From Bacteroidales bacterium (GTDB lineage: Bacteria > Bacteroidota > Bacteroidia > Bacteroidales > BM520): 64,000 nt of DNA. The position numbers were made by a program, and so were the translations under genes. Shown here one piece after another: positions 14,952 to 24,632 of this stretch; positions within the stretch are counted from its first letter, which is position 1; each line of letters starts with the position of its first letter. The notes below the pieces were generated by a model, which did no database searches, was not told where the DNA came from, and was given only the letters and a program-made list of their open reading frames with translations. Location: assembly GCA_016285515.1 (NCBI GenBank), contig JAEEQW010000004.1, positions 1 through 64,000 of the forward strand, in the 5' to 3' direction.

Positions 14952-17900
14952 TTATTTAAAAGAAACTTGAAATTATGAGTCTGAAGCTCAGGTATGAAAG
15001 TTGACGGCTTTACCCCCTTCCGTCCGGTAACCTTCAGTGTAACCTCTGTATTTTGCTGTCTGTCAATCAAATCAACATACAATGCGCAGCTGCCGGGATT
15101 ATTTTTAATGAGATTATATAAATTATCGACATAACCTTTGTTTACATCGGAGGAATCAATCATAATCATCACTGACCTGGTCTTTTTGTCAAGTATAGTG
15201 TCCAACATGGAAATGTCCGTAATTTTGAAATCGAACCGTTGATTGTATCTTGGAATAACATTACCAGTAATAAACAGCATAGAGCCCACGCTCAGCCACC
15301 CCTTAAATTTCCGATAGTCATCACTGAACAATGCCAATGAGAGGCTGGAATAGTAATCTTCTATGGTGATTCTTCCATATTCACTGTCGTTTTTAGTGAT
15401 TCCGTTCACTGATTCAGTCACCATGCAGCCTATCATCAAATTATCCGTACGCTTGCCGTTTTCAATCAAATCTTTAATTATCGAAAGGTTGCAGTTGGTA
15501 TAATTGTCAAGTTCAACCCTATACTGGTCCAATGGATAACCGGAAAGATAGAAGCCGATACCTTCTTTTTCCAGTTTCAGTTTTTGAATCAAACTGAACT
15601 CGGGACATGAAGGAAACTGTACGTTCAGTGTCGTATCACTTTCCATTTCGCCGAACAACGACATTTGGGCATTGTTAATCTGCGCCTTTGCATCACTTAC
15701 TATTCTGATAAGTTTATCGGTGAATGTTCCTGAATCTTCCTTGTCGCGATAAGCAAACTGCGCCCTGTGGATGCCCGAAAAACAGTCGAAAGCACCTACG
15801 GACGCAAGAGCTTCCACAGCCTTTTTGTTGACCGTACGAAGATTAACCCTCATAAGGAAATCGACCACATCTTTAAACGGACCGTCTTTCTCTCGCACAT
15901 CAGTGATTTCCTGCACAGCCGACATGCCGACTCCTTTAATGCCTGCAAGTCCGAATAAAATCTGTCCGGCCTTGTTTACGCTGAAATTGAAGAAGCTTTC
16001 GTTGATATTCGGTCCGACAACGTCTAGTCCCAGCCTGTGACATTCATCGATAAAGAACGATATTTTCTTTATATCCGACAGGTTATGAGTCAGTATCGCA
16101 GCCATATATTCAGCAGGATAGTGCGCTTTGAGAAAAGCTGTCTGATACGCGATAATTGAATAAGCCGCAGCATGAGAACGGTTGAACCCATATTCGGCAA
16201 ATTTCACCATGATGTCGAAGATTTCCTCAGCCTTTTTTTCATTGATGTTGTTAGTTTTGGCACAGCCTTCGACAAATTCTTGTTTCATCGACATCATGAC
16301 CTTCATCTTCTTCTTACCCATAGCCCTTCGCAGAATATCTGCTTTGCCAAGTGAAAATCCTGCACAAGCCTGAGCTGTCTGCATTATCTGTTCCTGATAG
16401 ACCATGATACCGTACGTCGGTTTCAATATCTCCTCAAGCACCGGATGCGGATACTCAACCGGCTTTCTGCCCAGTTTTCTGTCAATGAAAAGAGGGATAT
16501 AATCCATTGGGCCGGGACGATACAGGGCATTCATGGCAATAAGGTCTTCAATGTTTTCCGGTATAAGTTCTTTCAGATATTTCTGCATTCCGGGAGATTC
16601 AAATTGGAAAATGCCAATCGTTCCGCCATTCTGGAACAGCTTATATGTCAACGGGTCATCGAGCGGTATATCATCTATGTCAATGGTCTTCCCCGTCACA
16701 TGATGGATTTCATCCAATGCATCCTTGATTATCGAAAGAGTCTTCAAACCGAGGAAATCCATCTTCAGCATACCTGCTGATTCGACCTTTGAGCCTTCAA
16801 TCTGCGTAACCATGATATTGGAATCCTTAGCGGAAGCCAAAGGCACATGGTTTGTCAGGTCTTCGGGACCTATAATCACACCGCAGGCATGCACACCTGT
16901 CTGGCGGACCACACCCTCAAGCTGCATTGCATATTCAATGGTCTTCTTTGCAAGTTCAGAGCCGTTATTATATTCCTTGGAGAAATCAGGACTTTCCTTG
17001 AGAGCCTCAGCAAGATTCTTCACCTTGTCAGGAATACTTTTGCATATTCTGTCAACATCACCGAGCGGCAGCTTGAAAACACGCCCCACATCTCTGATTG
17101 CCAACTTCGATGCCATAGTTCCGAAAGTCACTATCTGCGCCACATGGTCATCGCCGTATTTTTCCAAAACATAATTGAGGACCTTCTCACGACCGGCATC
17201 ATCGAAATCCACGTCGATATCAGGCATTGAAACTCGCTCCGGATTCAGAAAACGTTCAAACAGAAGATTATACTTTATCGGGTCAACATTGGTGATACCG
17301 ATGGCATAAGCAACTGCAGAGCCTGCCGCAGAGCCTCGTCCGGGTCCAACTATCACCCCATTATGACGACTGTGATTGATGTAATCCTGAACTATAAGAA
17401 AATACCCGGGAAATCCCATCTCCTTTATCACAGAAAGTTCATAATCAATACGTTTCTTTACTTCGTCAGTCATTTCAGGGTACTTCTTTTTCGCACCCTC
17501 GTATGCCAGCTCCTTCAAATATTCGTTCTCATCGGCATATTTTTCCGGAATTTTGAACACAGGAACTATGACATGCTCCTTCAAAATTGAATAATGCTCG
17601 ACCTTGTCAGCAATTTCCAAAGTGTTTGCAAGGGCATCCGCATCTTCAGGCAGCATCTGAAGCATCTCATCGTAAGTCTTGAAATATTCCTGTCCCGTAT
17701 ATCTCAACCTTTTAGGATCATCGTAGTCGGATGCCGTATTTACGCATATCAGTATATCGTGTGCGGTTCTATCCTCTGCATTGATGTAATGGACGTCATT
17801 AGTCGCAATCAGCTTTATATCGTATTTTTTTGACAACTCATGTAAGGCTTCATTGACCACTTGCTGTTTCTCAAGTCCGTGATTCATCAGCTCCAGATAA

Positions 17901-18415
17901 AAATCGTCCTTATAGACGCTTTTGTACCATTGGACAAGTTCTTCGGCCTTCTTCATGTTTCCGTTGATGATATTAAAAGGGATTTCGCCGGCGAGACAGG
18001 CGCTGGAACATATTATACCCTCCGAATACTTCTCCATGATTTCATGGTCAACGCGTGAATTGTAGTAAAAGCCTTCCTTGAAGCCCAATGATATGAGTTT
18101 GCACAGATTTCGGTAGCCAACAATATTTTTCGCGAGGAAAATGCAGTGATACCCCCTTGCCCTTTCGGTATTTGCCGAACTCTTTTCAAACCTGCTGCCC
18201 TCAGCGACATATCCCTCGCATCCGATGATAGGCTTTATTCCGGCATCATTAGCCGCATTGAAGAAATCCACAATCCCGTACATGTTTCCATGGTCGGTGA
18301 TTGCAACTGCCGGCATATCCAAATCCTTAGCTTTTGCAATCAGTTTAGGAATATCCGACAAACCGTCAAGAATGGAATACTGTGTATGGACGTGAAGATG
18401 AACGAACTGCGACAT
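14948..18415 (-). CDS. dnaE: DNA polymerase III alpha subunit
   Basis: 1155 residues, full length. The N-terminal PHP domain begins VHLHVHTQYSILDGLSD. The polymerase core has GPGRGSAAGSAVAYAIGIT and the catalytic MPDIDVDFDDAGR, then the fingers region (GIMVYQEQIMQTAQ, GFNRSHAAAYS) and a C-terminal OB-like part (MIGCMVTESVN). It is the replicative polymerase of the cell. A TAATTTTG -7 box lies 24 bases upstream of the ATG. The sigma-factor gene follows with a 4-base overlap. Confidence 0.98.
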   Translation of the reverse strand: MSQFVHLHVHTQYSILDGLSDIPKLIAKAKDLDMPAVAITDHGNMYGIVDFFNAANDAGIKPIIGCEGYVAEGSRFEKSSANTERARGYHCIFLAKNIVGYRNLCKLISLGFKEGFYYNSRVDHEIMEKYSEGIICSSACLAGEIPFNIINGNMKKAEELVQWYKSVYKDDFYLELMNHGLEKQQVVNEALHELSKKYDIKLIATNDVHYINAEDRTAHDILICVNTASDYDDPKRLRYTGQEYFKTYDEMLQMLPEDADALANTLEIADKVEHYSILKEHVIVPVFKIPEKYADENEYLKELAYEGAKKKYPEMTDEVKKRIDYELSVIKEMGFPGYFLIVQDYINHSRHNGVIVGPGRGSAAGSAVAYAIGITNVDPIKYNLLFERFLNPERVSMPDIDVDFDDAGREKVLNYVLEKYGDDHVAQIVTFGTMASKLAIRDVGRVFKLPLGDVDRICKSIPDKVKNLAEALKESPDFSKEYNNGSELAKKTIEYAMQLEGVVRQTGVHACGVIIGPEDLTNHVPLASAKDSNIMVTQIEGSKVESAGMLKMDFLGLKTLSIIKDALDEIHHVTGKTIDIDDIPLDDPLTYKLFQNGGTIGIFQFESPGMQKYLKELIPENIEDLIAMNALYRPGPMDYIPLFIDRKLGRKPVEYPHPVLEEILKPTYGIMVYQEQIMQTAQACAGFSLGKADILRRAMGKKKMKVMMSMKQEFVEGCAKTNNINEKKAEEIFDIMVKFAEYGFNRSHAAAYSIIAYQTAFLKAHYPAEYMAAILTHNLSDIKKISFFIDECHRLGLDVVGPNINESFFNFSVNKAGQILFGLAGIKGVGMSAVQEITDVREKDGPFKDVVDFLMRVNLRTVNKKAVEALASVGAFDCFSGIHRAQFAYRDKEDSGTFTDKLIRIVSDAKAQINNAQMSLFGEMESDTTLNVQFPSCPEFSLIQKLKLEKEGIGFYLSGYPLDQYRVELDNYTNCNLSIIKDLIENGKRTDNLMIGCMVTESVNGITKNDSEYGRITIEDYYSSLSLALFSDDYRKFKGWLSVGSMLFITGNVIPRYNQRFDFKITDISMLDTILDKKTRSVMIMIDSSDVNKGYVDNLYNLIKNNPGSCALYVDLIDRQQNTEVTLKVTGRKGVKPSTFIPELQTHNFKFLLNK

Positions 18416-18439
18416 TTTTGATTTTGCTTTTTACCTAAA

Positions 18440-18447
18440 CAAAATTA
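18440..18447 (-). promoter_or_regulatory. Promoter -7 box for dnaE
   Basis: CAAAATTA on the plus strand reads TAATTTTG on the minus strand, matching the Bacteroidetes TAnnTTTG box, 24 bases before the dnaE start. Confidence 0.6.
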
Positions 18448-18559
18448 ACAGTTTTCCCAAAAAATCCAGTCATAAAAACAAAACAGATTATCAACACGTA
18501 ATAAACAACTTTTGAACAATCATATTTTAGATAATCATAACGGTATACTGAAAAATTAT

Positions 18560-18567
18560 TACTTTTG
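18560..18567 (+). promoter_or_regulatory. Promoter -7 box for the peroxiredoxin gene
   Basis: TACTTTTG followed by C matches TAnnTTTG, 27 bases before the ATG at 18595. It supports the later ATG over one at 18565, which would overlap the promoter. Confidence 0.65.
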
Positions 18568-18594
18568 CAATTCGAATCAAAACAAGTAACAAAT

Positions 18595-19236
18595 ATGTCA
18601 TATATAGGCAAAAAAGCTCCGCAATTCGAGGCTGACGCTGTTATCAACGGCAACGAAATAGTAGAAAGATTTTCTCTTGAACAGTTCAATGGAAAGAAAA
18701 ATGTGCTTCTTTTCTTCTACCCGATGGACTTCTCTTCCGTATGTCCAACCGAAATTCTTGCATTTCAGGACAAAATCGAAGAATTCGAAAAGCGTAACGT
18801 CGCAGTAATCGGCTGCTCTGTTGACAGCGTGAACACCCATCTGGCATGGCTCAACACCGATATTGACAAGGGCGGAATCAAAGGTGTCACCTTCCCGTTA
18901 GTTTCCGATTTCAGCAAAACCATTTCACTCAACTACGATGTGCTCGGTGGAGAATACGATTACGATGAGGAGGAAGACGAAGTGTATTTCGAAGGCAATC
19001 CGTTCGCTTACCGCGCTCTGTTCCTCATCGACAAGATGGGAATAGTCAGACATCAGTTAATCAACGACTTGCCTTTTGGACGCTCAATAGACGAAGCTCT
19101 TCGCATGGTGGACCAACTTCGCCATTACGAAAGGCATGGTGAATCGTGTCCGGCCAACTGGAAGAAAGGCGACAACGGGATAGTCGCTCCGGAAGCCACT
19201 TACAGCAATTTCATTGAAAAACACAGAAATGACTGA
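18595..19236 (+). CDS. Typical 2-Cys peroxiredoxin (AhpC/Prx1 group)
   Basis: 213 residues from the ATG at 18595; an earlier in-frame ATG at 18565 falls on the promoter box and is rejected. The peroxidatic cysteine is in DFSSVCPTEILAF and the resolving cysteine in HGESCPANWKKG near the C-terminus. It reduces hydrogen peroxide and organic peroxides in the cytosol. The insertion YDYDEEEDEVYFEGNPF is acidic. The stop overlaps rdgB by 8 bases, linking peroxide defence with nucleotide-pool cleaning. Confidence 0.95.
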   Translation: MSYIGKKAPQFEADAVINGNEIVERFSLEQFNGKKNVLLFFYPMDFSSVCPTEILAFQDKIEEFEKRNVAVIGCSVDSVNTHLAWLNTDIDKGGIKGVTFPLVSDFSKTISLNYDVLGGEYDYDEEEDEVYFEGNPFAYRALFLIDKMGIVRHQLINDLPFGRSIDEALRMVDQLRHYERHGESCPANWKKGDNGIVAPEATYSNFIEKHRND

Positions 19237-19810
19237 TTTAGTTTTTGCAACCAACAACAAACACAAGCTCTTCGAAGCACAAACCAAGATAGGCGACAAA
19301 TTCAAAGTTATCTCTTTGGCTGATTTGAATTTCAATGAAGAAATCGAAGAGACTTCCGATACTATTGAGGGAAACGCAAAGATTAAGGCAGAAATCATAT
19401 ATAAACGGTTCGGCATGAACACCTTTGCCGATGATACCGGTCTGGAAGTGGAAGCTCTCAACAATGCCCCTGGCGTTTATACTGCACGCTATGCCGGTGA
19501 GAACGCAACCTTCAGTGACAACTGCAACAAACTTCTGCACGAAATGCAGGGAAAGACCAACAGAAACGCCCGTTTCCGCACAGCCATCTGCCTTATCCTG
19601 AATGGACAGCATTATATCTTCGAAGGTATGGTACATGGAAAAATAACCGAAACCGCATTCGGAAATGGCGGCTTCGGTTATGACCCTGTCTTCATGCCTG
19701 ACGGCTATGACAAAACCTTTGCGGAATTACCTCTTGAAATCAAAAACACTATTAGCCATAGAGGTAAGGCGTTGGAAGAATTATGTGATTTTCTCGAATC
19801 TCACACATAA
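19229..19810 (+). CDS. rdgB: XTP/dITP diphosphatase (HAM1/RdgB)
   Basis: 193 residues from the ATG at 19229; an ATG at 19214 would add five residues, but MTDLVFATNNKHKLFE is the family's normal start. Motifs include EGNAKIKAE, FADDTGLEVEALNNAPGVYTARYAG and GFGYDPVF, then the C-terminal KNTISHRGKAL. It removes deaminated purine nucleotides. It overlaps the peroxiredoxin gene by 8 bases, so the two are co-translated. Confidence 0.95.
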   Translation: MTDLVFATNNKHKLFEAQTKIGDKFKVISLADLNFNEEIEETSDTIEGNAKIKAEIIYKRFGMNTFADDTGLEVEALNNAPGVYTARYAGENATFSDNCNKLLHEMQGKTNRNARFRTAICLILNGQHYIFEGMVHGKITETAFGNGGFGYDPVFMPDGYDKTFAELPLEIKNTISHRGKALEELCDFLESHT

Positions 19811-19840
19811 TATCTCCCACCGACTGTCATGATACATGAC

Positions 19841-21370
19841 TTAGAACCTGAATCCTAACGTCAATTGGTACTGATCATATTTGTACACGCTCTTCACATT
19901 CGGTGACGGGTAAGAGACAGTATATGGATAGAAATATCCGTATTCCTTGGTGCGTGCATATCCGAAATCAAGTAAGAAATTCTCGAAACGCAGTCCTGCT
20001 CCAACAGAAAACGTTTCTGTTTGATCATCGAGATCACTTTTTGCAATATAAGGAGATGTGCCAAAACTGTAACCTCCTCTTATTCTGAAAATGCCTATTG
20101 CCCATTCCGTTCCAAAACGAAATGTGGATGTCGCCTTAAGAGAATTTAGAATATCGCTGTTAGTGTTTTCAAAAACATCATCAGCATAGATATCCTCTTT
20201 GCTGCTGAATTTTGCGGTTGTATAATCAACATATTGATATTCAGCACCTATCATTCCAATTTGTCCTATCACAAGGCCTAAACTTGCCATATAACGTGCA
20301 GGTGTCTTCAACTTATATTCGTAAAACAGTTCAGCATCGTCGGTATAAACTTGGTAATTCCTGTTTCCATTTAAGTCAAGGTTTGCATCAATAGCAGCAA
20401 AATACTTATCCTTGAGATTATACCATGAAGGAGTATGATATGCCAATCCGATTCTAAGGAACTGGACAGGTTTTATAATAGCACCGAACTTCAGATTGAT
20501 ACCCGATCCATTCGTTTGAAGATCAGTTGAATACGACATCTTGTTGAAATAATCATGTCCTGTTTCAGTAGCATCGGTTTCAGTCAGAAGGTATTTTTCG
20601 TTATAACTGAAATAAGGCACTCCCATTGTCGTTCCAAAATAAATGACATCATTCCAGTTAAAGCCGAAAGTCATGTCATATTCGTTGGATGAGCCATACG
20701 TGTTGAGTCTCACAGCCTGATTTACTTGGCCACCATACATATCAGACAACAAATGAGTTTGGTTCGTTGAAGGATCAGTATAAGTAAAAATGAGATTAGT
20801 GTTCCATGCAAGCCTTGTCGAATAACTGTCCAAGCCGTAGATTATTGGATTACCCTCGTCATCAAACCTGATATTAGGATTCACACCATTCAGATAATCC
20901 ACCCAGCCGGTAGTGATGGAGTTGTCCCCATTATATCCCTTTCCGTATATGTTCCTTCTGAAATTACCCGTTCTGTTGATACCTACTCCAAAATGGAACA
21001 TCTTGAATCCATACCTTTGGGCACCTTCACCGGCATCAAAAGGAATCACCAGTCCGATGTTTCCGATATTGAACTTGGAAGCCGATTCACTTGTCTTGTT
21101 GCCTAAGAATTCAGAACTTGTGTTTGCATTGTAAACGGAAGGGGTAAATGACAGTTCACCAGATCTATAGACCGCAATGCCGGCAGGATTTGTTGCAAGT
21201 GACAGAAAATCACCGCCCAATGCTCCGAATGCTCCCGCCATACCGGCTGACCTTGCTGTACTTCCGACATAACTCAATGTTGAATATCTAACTGCATCCT
21301 GCACTGTTTGAGCACTTACGCTTACTGATGCAACAAATGCTGCTATTGCTATAACTATTATCTTTTTCAT
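19841..21370 (-). CDS. OmpP1/FadL-like outer-membrane protein
   Basis: 509 residues from the ATG at 21370; a start at 21397 would place nine residues before an otherwise clean signal peptide (MKKIIVIAIAAFVASVSVSAQ). The mature start DAVRYSTLSYVGSTARSAGMAGAFGALGGDFLSLATNPAGIAVYRSGE is typical of the Bacteroidetes OmpP1/FadL/TodX group, and the rest alternates as a beta-barrel, ending with a C-terminal phenylalanine (LTLGFRF). It probably lets hydrophobic compounds across the outer membrane. It lies 30 bases after the aromatic-rich lipoprotein gene on the same strand. Confidence 0.85.
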   Translation of the reverse strand: MKKIIVIAIAAFVASVSVSAQTVQDAVRYSTLSYVGSTARSAGMAGAFGALGGDFLSLATNPAGIAVYRSGELSFTPSVYNANTSSEFLGNKTSESASKFNIGNIGLVIPFDAGEGAQRYGFKMFHFGVGINRTGNFRRNIYGKGYNGDNSITTGWVDYLNGVNPNIRFDDEGNPIIYGLDSYSTRLAWNTNLIFTYTDPSTNQTHLLSDMYGGQVNQAVRLNTYGSSNEYDMTFGFNWNDVIYFGTTMGVPYFSYNEKYLLTETDATETGHDYFNKMSYSTDLQTNGSGINLKFGAIIKPVQFLRIGLAYHTPSWYNLKDKYFAAIDANLDLNGNRNYQVYTDDAELFYEYKLKTPARYMASLGLVIGQIGMIGAEYQYVDYTTAKFSSKEDIYADDVFENTNSDILNSLKATSTFRFGTEWAIGIFRIRGGYSFGTSPYIAKSDLDDQTETFSVGAGLRFENFLLDFGYARTKEYGYFYPYTVSYPSPNVKSVYKYDQYQLTLGFRF

Positions 21371-21400
21371 TATTATTTCTCCTTTCAAAATTATCATTAA

Positions 21401-23050
21401 CTATCTTCTGCCACCTCTGGCTGCGCCTCCTCTGCCACCACCTGTAGAAGAACCGCTTCTGCTGCCTGACACTGACCCTCTTGACGATGAACTTCCTGAA
21501 AGTCCGCTTCTACTCGATGAAGACACGCCACTTCTATTAGAAGAACTGCTATTTGAAGAACTGCTTCTGTTGTTCGATGAGGAACTGCCTCTGTTTTTTG
21601 ATGAAGAGTTGTTCGATGAAGACTTGTTGTTCGATGAGGAACTTTCTTTGTTATTTGAAGAACTGTTTACTGAAGAGCTGCCACTTTTGTTGGACTTTGA
21701 AGATGAACTTGTGCGAGGATTTGTGTAGTCAGAACTGCTGCTTGGTACGGAGACCGATGGAGTCTGATAGTTGGATGGTTTCGAATATCTTGAGCCAATG
21801 GAAGAGTCATCTTTTGAGGAAGATGTGCCTGAATTTGATGAACCGCTTGGCTTTGACTGGTTGTTGGTTGATGAGCCACCTCTATTGTTTTTGTTTGAGG
21901 AATTGACATCACTGTTTGATGAGCTAATCCCATTGTTTGAGGAATTGAGGCCACTGTTGGTGTTGGTTCCGACATTGTTGCCGGAACCACGAAGATTGCT
22001 ATTATTGTTGTTAGAGCTGTTGACGTTCGAGTTGTTGTTGGAGGAAGTAGGATTTACTGTTGACGAACCGGCTCTGTTGTTGGATGAGTTGACACCGCTG
22101 TTAGTGTTAGTGCCCATATTTGAGTTTGAGTTGGAACCACGGACGTTATCGTTGTTAGTGGTATTTTTAGTGTTGGCTGTTGACTGATTGGCTCTGTTGT
22201 TATTGCCGGAACCGCCATTATTGTTGGTATTACCGTTTTTATTTGTATTGCCGCCCTGTCCCGTTGTGGACGATGATCTGTTGGAATTTCCGTTCTTACC
22301 TGAACCATTTGAACCTGTTCCCGAACCAAGGCCGCCTCCACCGTTATATCCTTCATATCCGCCTCTTGAACCTCTTGGCTCGTAGTTGGTTTTGTTATGA
22401 TGACCAGGGTCGTACGGGTCATGATGATGATGACCAGGGTTGTACGGATCATAAGGTCCCCAAGGTCTGTGTGGGTCGCAGTGATGGCATCCGTGATACC
22501 AAGGGTTGTTCCAGTAATTATTGTAGCATGTGTAGCAGCCACCGCCATAGTACCAAGGAGAATACCATGGATTGTACCATGAGCCGTACCATGGGTCATA
22601 CCATGAACTGTACCATGGGTCATACCAACCGTTGTACCATGGGTTGTACCAGCCGAATGTTACACCGTAACGATAGCCACTGCGCCACCAAGGACGATAA
22701 TCATTCACGTATATTATTGAGCCGTAATCATAAGGATTACCGGAATAATAATAATTGTTGATGTAAACATCACCGAAATAATCGTCTGACAGACTATAAG
22801 GATCAAAACGCCTTATGTTTGACGAATACTGGAAATCAGTATAGTCATCCATATCGTAATCATTGATATTTACGACTGTCGTTTTTCCTGATCTACCGCC
22901 ATCGTATGTTGCGATGTAGTCTCCTGAATTTCTTGATGTTCCGCCTCCGCTGTAGTAAACATCGTCATAATTTCTGACAGTTGTCACTGAAGCGCATCCT
23001 GTAAGAAGTGATACCAGGACTAATCCGATTAATGATCTGTAAGCTTTCAT
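21401..23050 (-). CDS. Low-complexity lipoprotein with Trp-Tyr and His-rich repeats
   Basis: 549 residues. A lipoprotein signal ends in LLTGC with the modified cysteine at 19. Residues about 134-168 repeat the unit PWY with variable short spacers (seven times). A cysteine/histidine-rich part follows (CYTCY 172-176, GCHHCDPH 187-194, HHHH 207-210, PGHHNK to 220). From about 225 to the end it is almost only Ser, Asn, Gly and Thr, closing with an Arg/Gly tail (GGRGGAARGGRR). No enzyme domain is seen. The family was not recognised; a surface-exposed, extended, possibly metal-binding protein is inferred. The serine/asparagine codons form an impure trinucleotide-like stretch that could change length by slippage. 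It precedes the OmpP1-like gene by 30 bases. Confidence 0.85.
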   Translation of the reverse strand: MKAYRSLIGLVLVSLLTGCASVTTVRNYDDVYYSGGGTSRNSGDYIATYDGGRSGKTTVVNINDYDMDDYTDFQYSSNIRRFDPYSLSDDYFGDVYINNYYYSGNPYDYGSIIYVNDYRPWWRSGYRYGVTFGWYNPWYNGWYDPWYSSWYDPWYGSWYNPWYSPWYYGGGCYTCYNNYWNNPWYHGCHHCDPHRPWGPYDPYNPGHHHHDPYDPGHHNKTNYEPRGSRGGYEGYNGGGGLGSGTGSNGSGKNGNSNRSSSTTGQGGNTNKNGNTNNNGGSGNNNRANQSTANTKNTTNNDNVRGSNSNSNMGTNTNSGVNSSNNRAGSSTVNPTSSNNNSNVNSSNNNNSNLRGSGNNVGTNTNSGLNSSNNGISSSNSDVNSSNKNNRGGSSTNNQSKPSGSSNSGTSSSKDDSSIGSRYSKPSNYQTPSVSVPSSSSDYTNPRTSSSSKSNKSGSSSVNSSSNNKESSSSNNKSSSNNSSSKNRGSSSSNNRSSSSNSSSSNRSGVSSSSRSGLSGSSSSRGSVSGSRSGSSTGGGRGGAARGGRR

Positions 23051-23098
23051 ATTTCGTTCCTCCTATATAGTTTTTTTTATTTATTTATCCTTTTTTTA

Positions 23099-23106
23099 TA
23101 ATTTTG
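23099..23106 (+). promoter_or_regulatory. Promoter -7 box for proS
   Basis: TAATTTTG followed by C, 42 bases before the proS ATG, matches TAnnTTTG. Confidence 0.6.
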
Positions 23107-23148
23107 CAGTTTATAAAAATATAATCAAATATCATACCAAAATTTATT

Positions 23149-24621
23149 ATGGCAAAAGATTTTACAACAAGAGAAGAAAATTATTCTCAATGGTATAACG
23201 AGCTTGTAAAGAAAGCCGACTTGGCAGAGCAATCGTCTGTCAGAGGATGCATGGTCATCAAACCGTATGGATATGCTCTCTGGGAAAAGATGAAATCCAT
23301 CATGGATACAAAATTCAAGGAAACCGGACACAGCAACGCATATTTCCCTTTGTTTATCCCCAAATCATTTTTCAGCCGTGAGGCCGAACACGTCAGCGGG
23401 TTTGCAAAGGAATGCGCCGTAGTCACCCACTACCGTCTCAAAGTCGATGAGTCATCCAACTCCATAGTGGTTGACCCTGAGGCAAAACTCGAAGAAGAGC
23501 TGATAGTCCGTCCGACATCCGAAACCATAATCTGGGATTCATATCGCAATTGGATACACTCATACAGAGATTTACCTATATTAATTAACCAATGGGCAAA
23601 TGTGGTCCGCTGGGAGATGCGCACAAGACTTTTCCTCCGCACCGCCGAATTTCTGTGGCAGGAAGGGCATACAGCACACGCAACCCGTGAAGAGGCTGTT
23701 GAAGAAGCACAGAAGATGATCAATGTCTATGCTGATTTCGTGGAAAACTATATGGCTATTCCTGTTATCAAAGGTGTAAAAACAGCTAATGAAAGATTCG
23801 CAGGTGCCATTGACACATACTGCATCGAAGCTCTCATGCAGGACGGTAAGGCACTTCAGGCAGGCACCTCCCACTTCCTCGGCCAAAATTTTGCCAAATC
23901 ATTTGATGTGCAGTTCCTCGACAAGGACAACAACCTGCAATATGTTTGGGCAACATCTTGGGGCGTTTCCACACGTCTCATCGGTGCACTTATCATGTCA
24001 CATTCCGATGACAACGGTCTCGTGCTGCCTCCGAAGCTTGCTCCTATCCAAGTGGTCATAGTACCTATCTATAATAAGTTGGAACAACTGCCGGCTGTGT
24101 CGGAAGTCGCCCTAAAAATCAAAAAGGAACTCGAAGCCAAAGGTATTTCAGTAAAATACGATGATGATGACAACAACCGTCCAGGCTGGAAATTCCATGA
24201 ATATGAATTCAAGGGGGTTCCTGTAAGACTTGCCATCGGCCCGCGCGATATCCAGAATAACACCGTTGAAGTCGCACGCCGTGACACCCTCAGCAAAGAG
24301 GCGATGCCTATCGACGGAATAGCCGACAACGTGGCAAAACTTCTCGACAACATCCAAAACAATCTGTTCAAACTCGCACTCGAAAGACGCGAACAGATGA
24401 CTCATGAAGCCAATACTTGGGAGGAATTCTGCGAACTGATCGAAAAAGGCGGTTTCGTCTTGGCACACTGGGACGGCACCACCGAAACAGAAATCGCAAT
24501 CAAGGAAAAGACCAAAGCAACTATCCGAGTCCTTCCTTTCGAATACACTCCGGAAGAAGGCAAATGCATCCTCACAGGCAGACCAAGCCACAGAAGAGTA
24601 ATATTCGCAAGAGCATACTAA
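23149..24621 (+). CDS. proS: Prolyl-tRNA synthetase, short archaeal-type form
   Basis: 490 residues. This is the class II form without the editing insertion of the long bacterial type. Motif 1 includes [13 protein letters not shown], motif 2 [29 protein letters not shown], and motif 3 [14 protein letters not shown]; the C-terminus ends [14 protein letters not shown], with a terminal tyrosine as in this group. It charges tRNA-Pro. mazG follows after 11 bases. Confidence 0.97.
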   Translation: MAKDFTTREENYSQWYNELVKKADLAEQSSVRGCMVIKPYGYALWEKMKSIMDTKFKETGHSNAYFPLFIPKSFFSREAEHVSGFAKECAVVTHYRLKVDESSNSIVVDPEAKLEEELIVRPTSETIIWDSYRNWIHSYRDLPILINQWANVVRWEMRTRLFLRTAEFLWQEGHTAHATREEAVEEAQKMINVYADFVENYMAIPVIKGVKTANERFAGAIDTYCIEALMQDGKALQAGTSHFLGQNFAKSFDVQFLDKDNNLQYVWATSWGVSTRLIGALIMSHSDDNGLVLPPKLAPIQVVIVPIYNKLEQLPAVSEVALKIKKELEAKGISVKYDDDDNNRPGWKFHEYEFKGVPVRLAIGPRDIQNNTVEVARRDTLSKEAMPIDGIADNVAKLLDNIQNNLFKLALERREQMTHEANTWEEFCELIEKGGFVLAHWDGTTETEIAIKEKTKATIRVLPFEYTPEEGKCILTGRPSHRRVIFARAY

Positions 24622-24632
24622 TCCGTTATATT

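Noticed and set aside
19826-19840. Small palindrome GTCATG-ATA-CATGAC between rdgB and the porin-like gene
   Set aside because: No T run follows on either strand and the stem is only six bases, so it is not supported as a terminator or operator.
21500-22300. Dense trinucleotide-like repeats on the minus strand
   Set aside because: They code the Ser/Asn/Gly tail of a lipoprotein in one open frame; not a CRISPR or mobile element.
24417-24632. Longer mazG start giving a 333-residue protein
   Set aside because: The extra part overlaps proS in another frame and has an arginine-rich composition unlike MazG; ATG 24633 gives the family's start.
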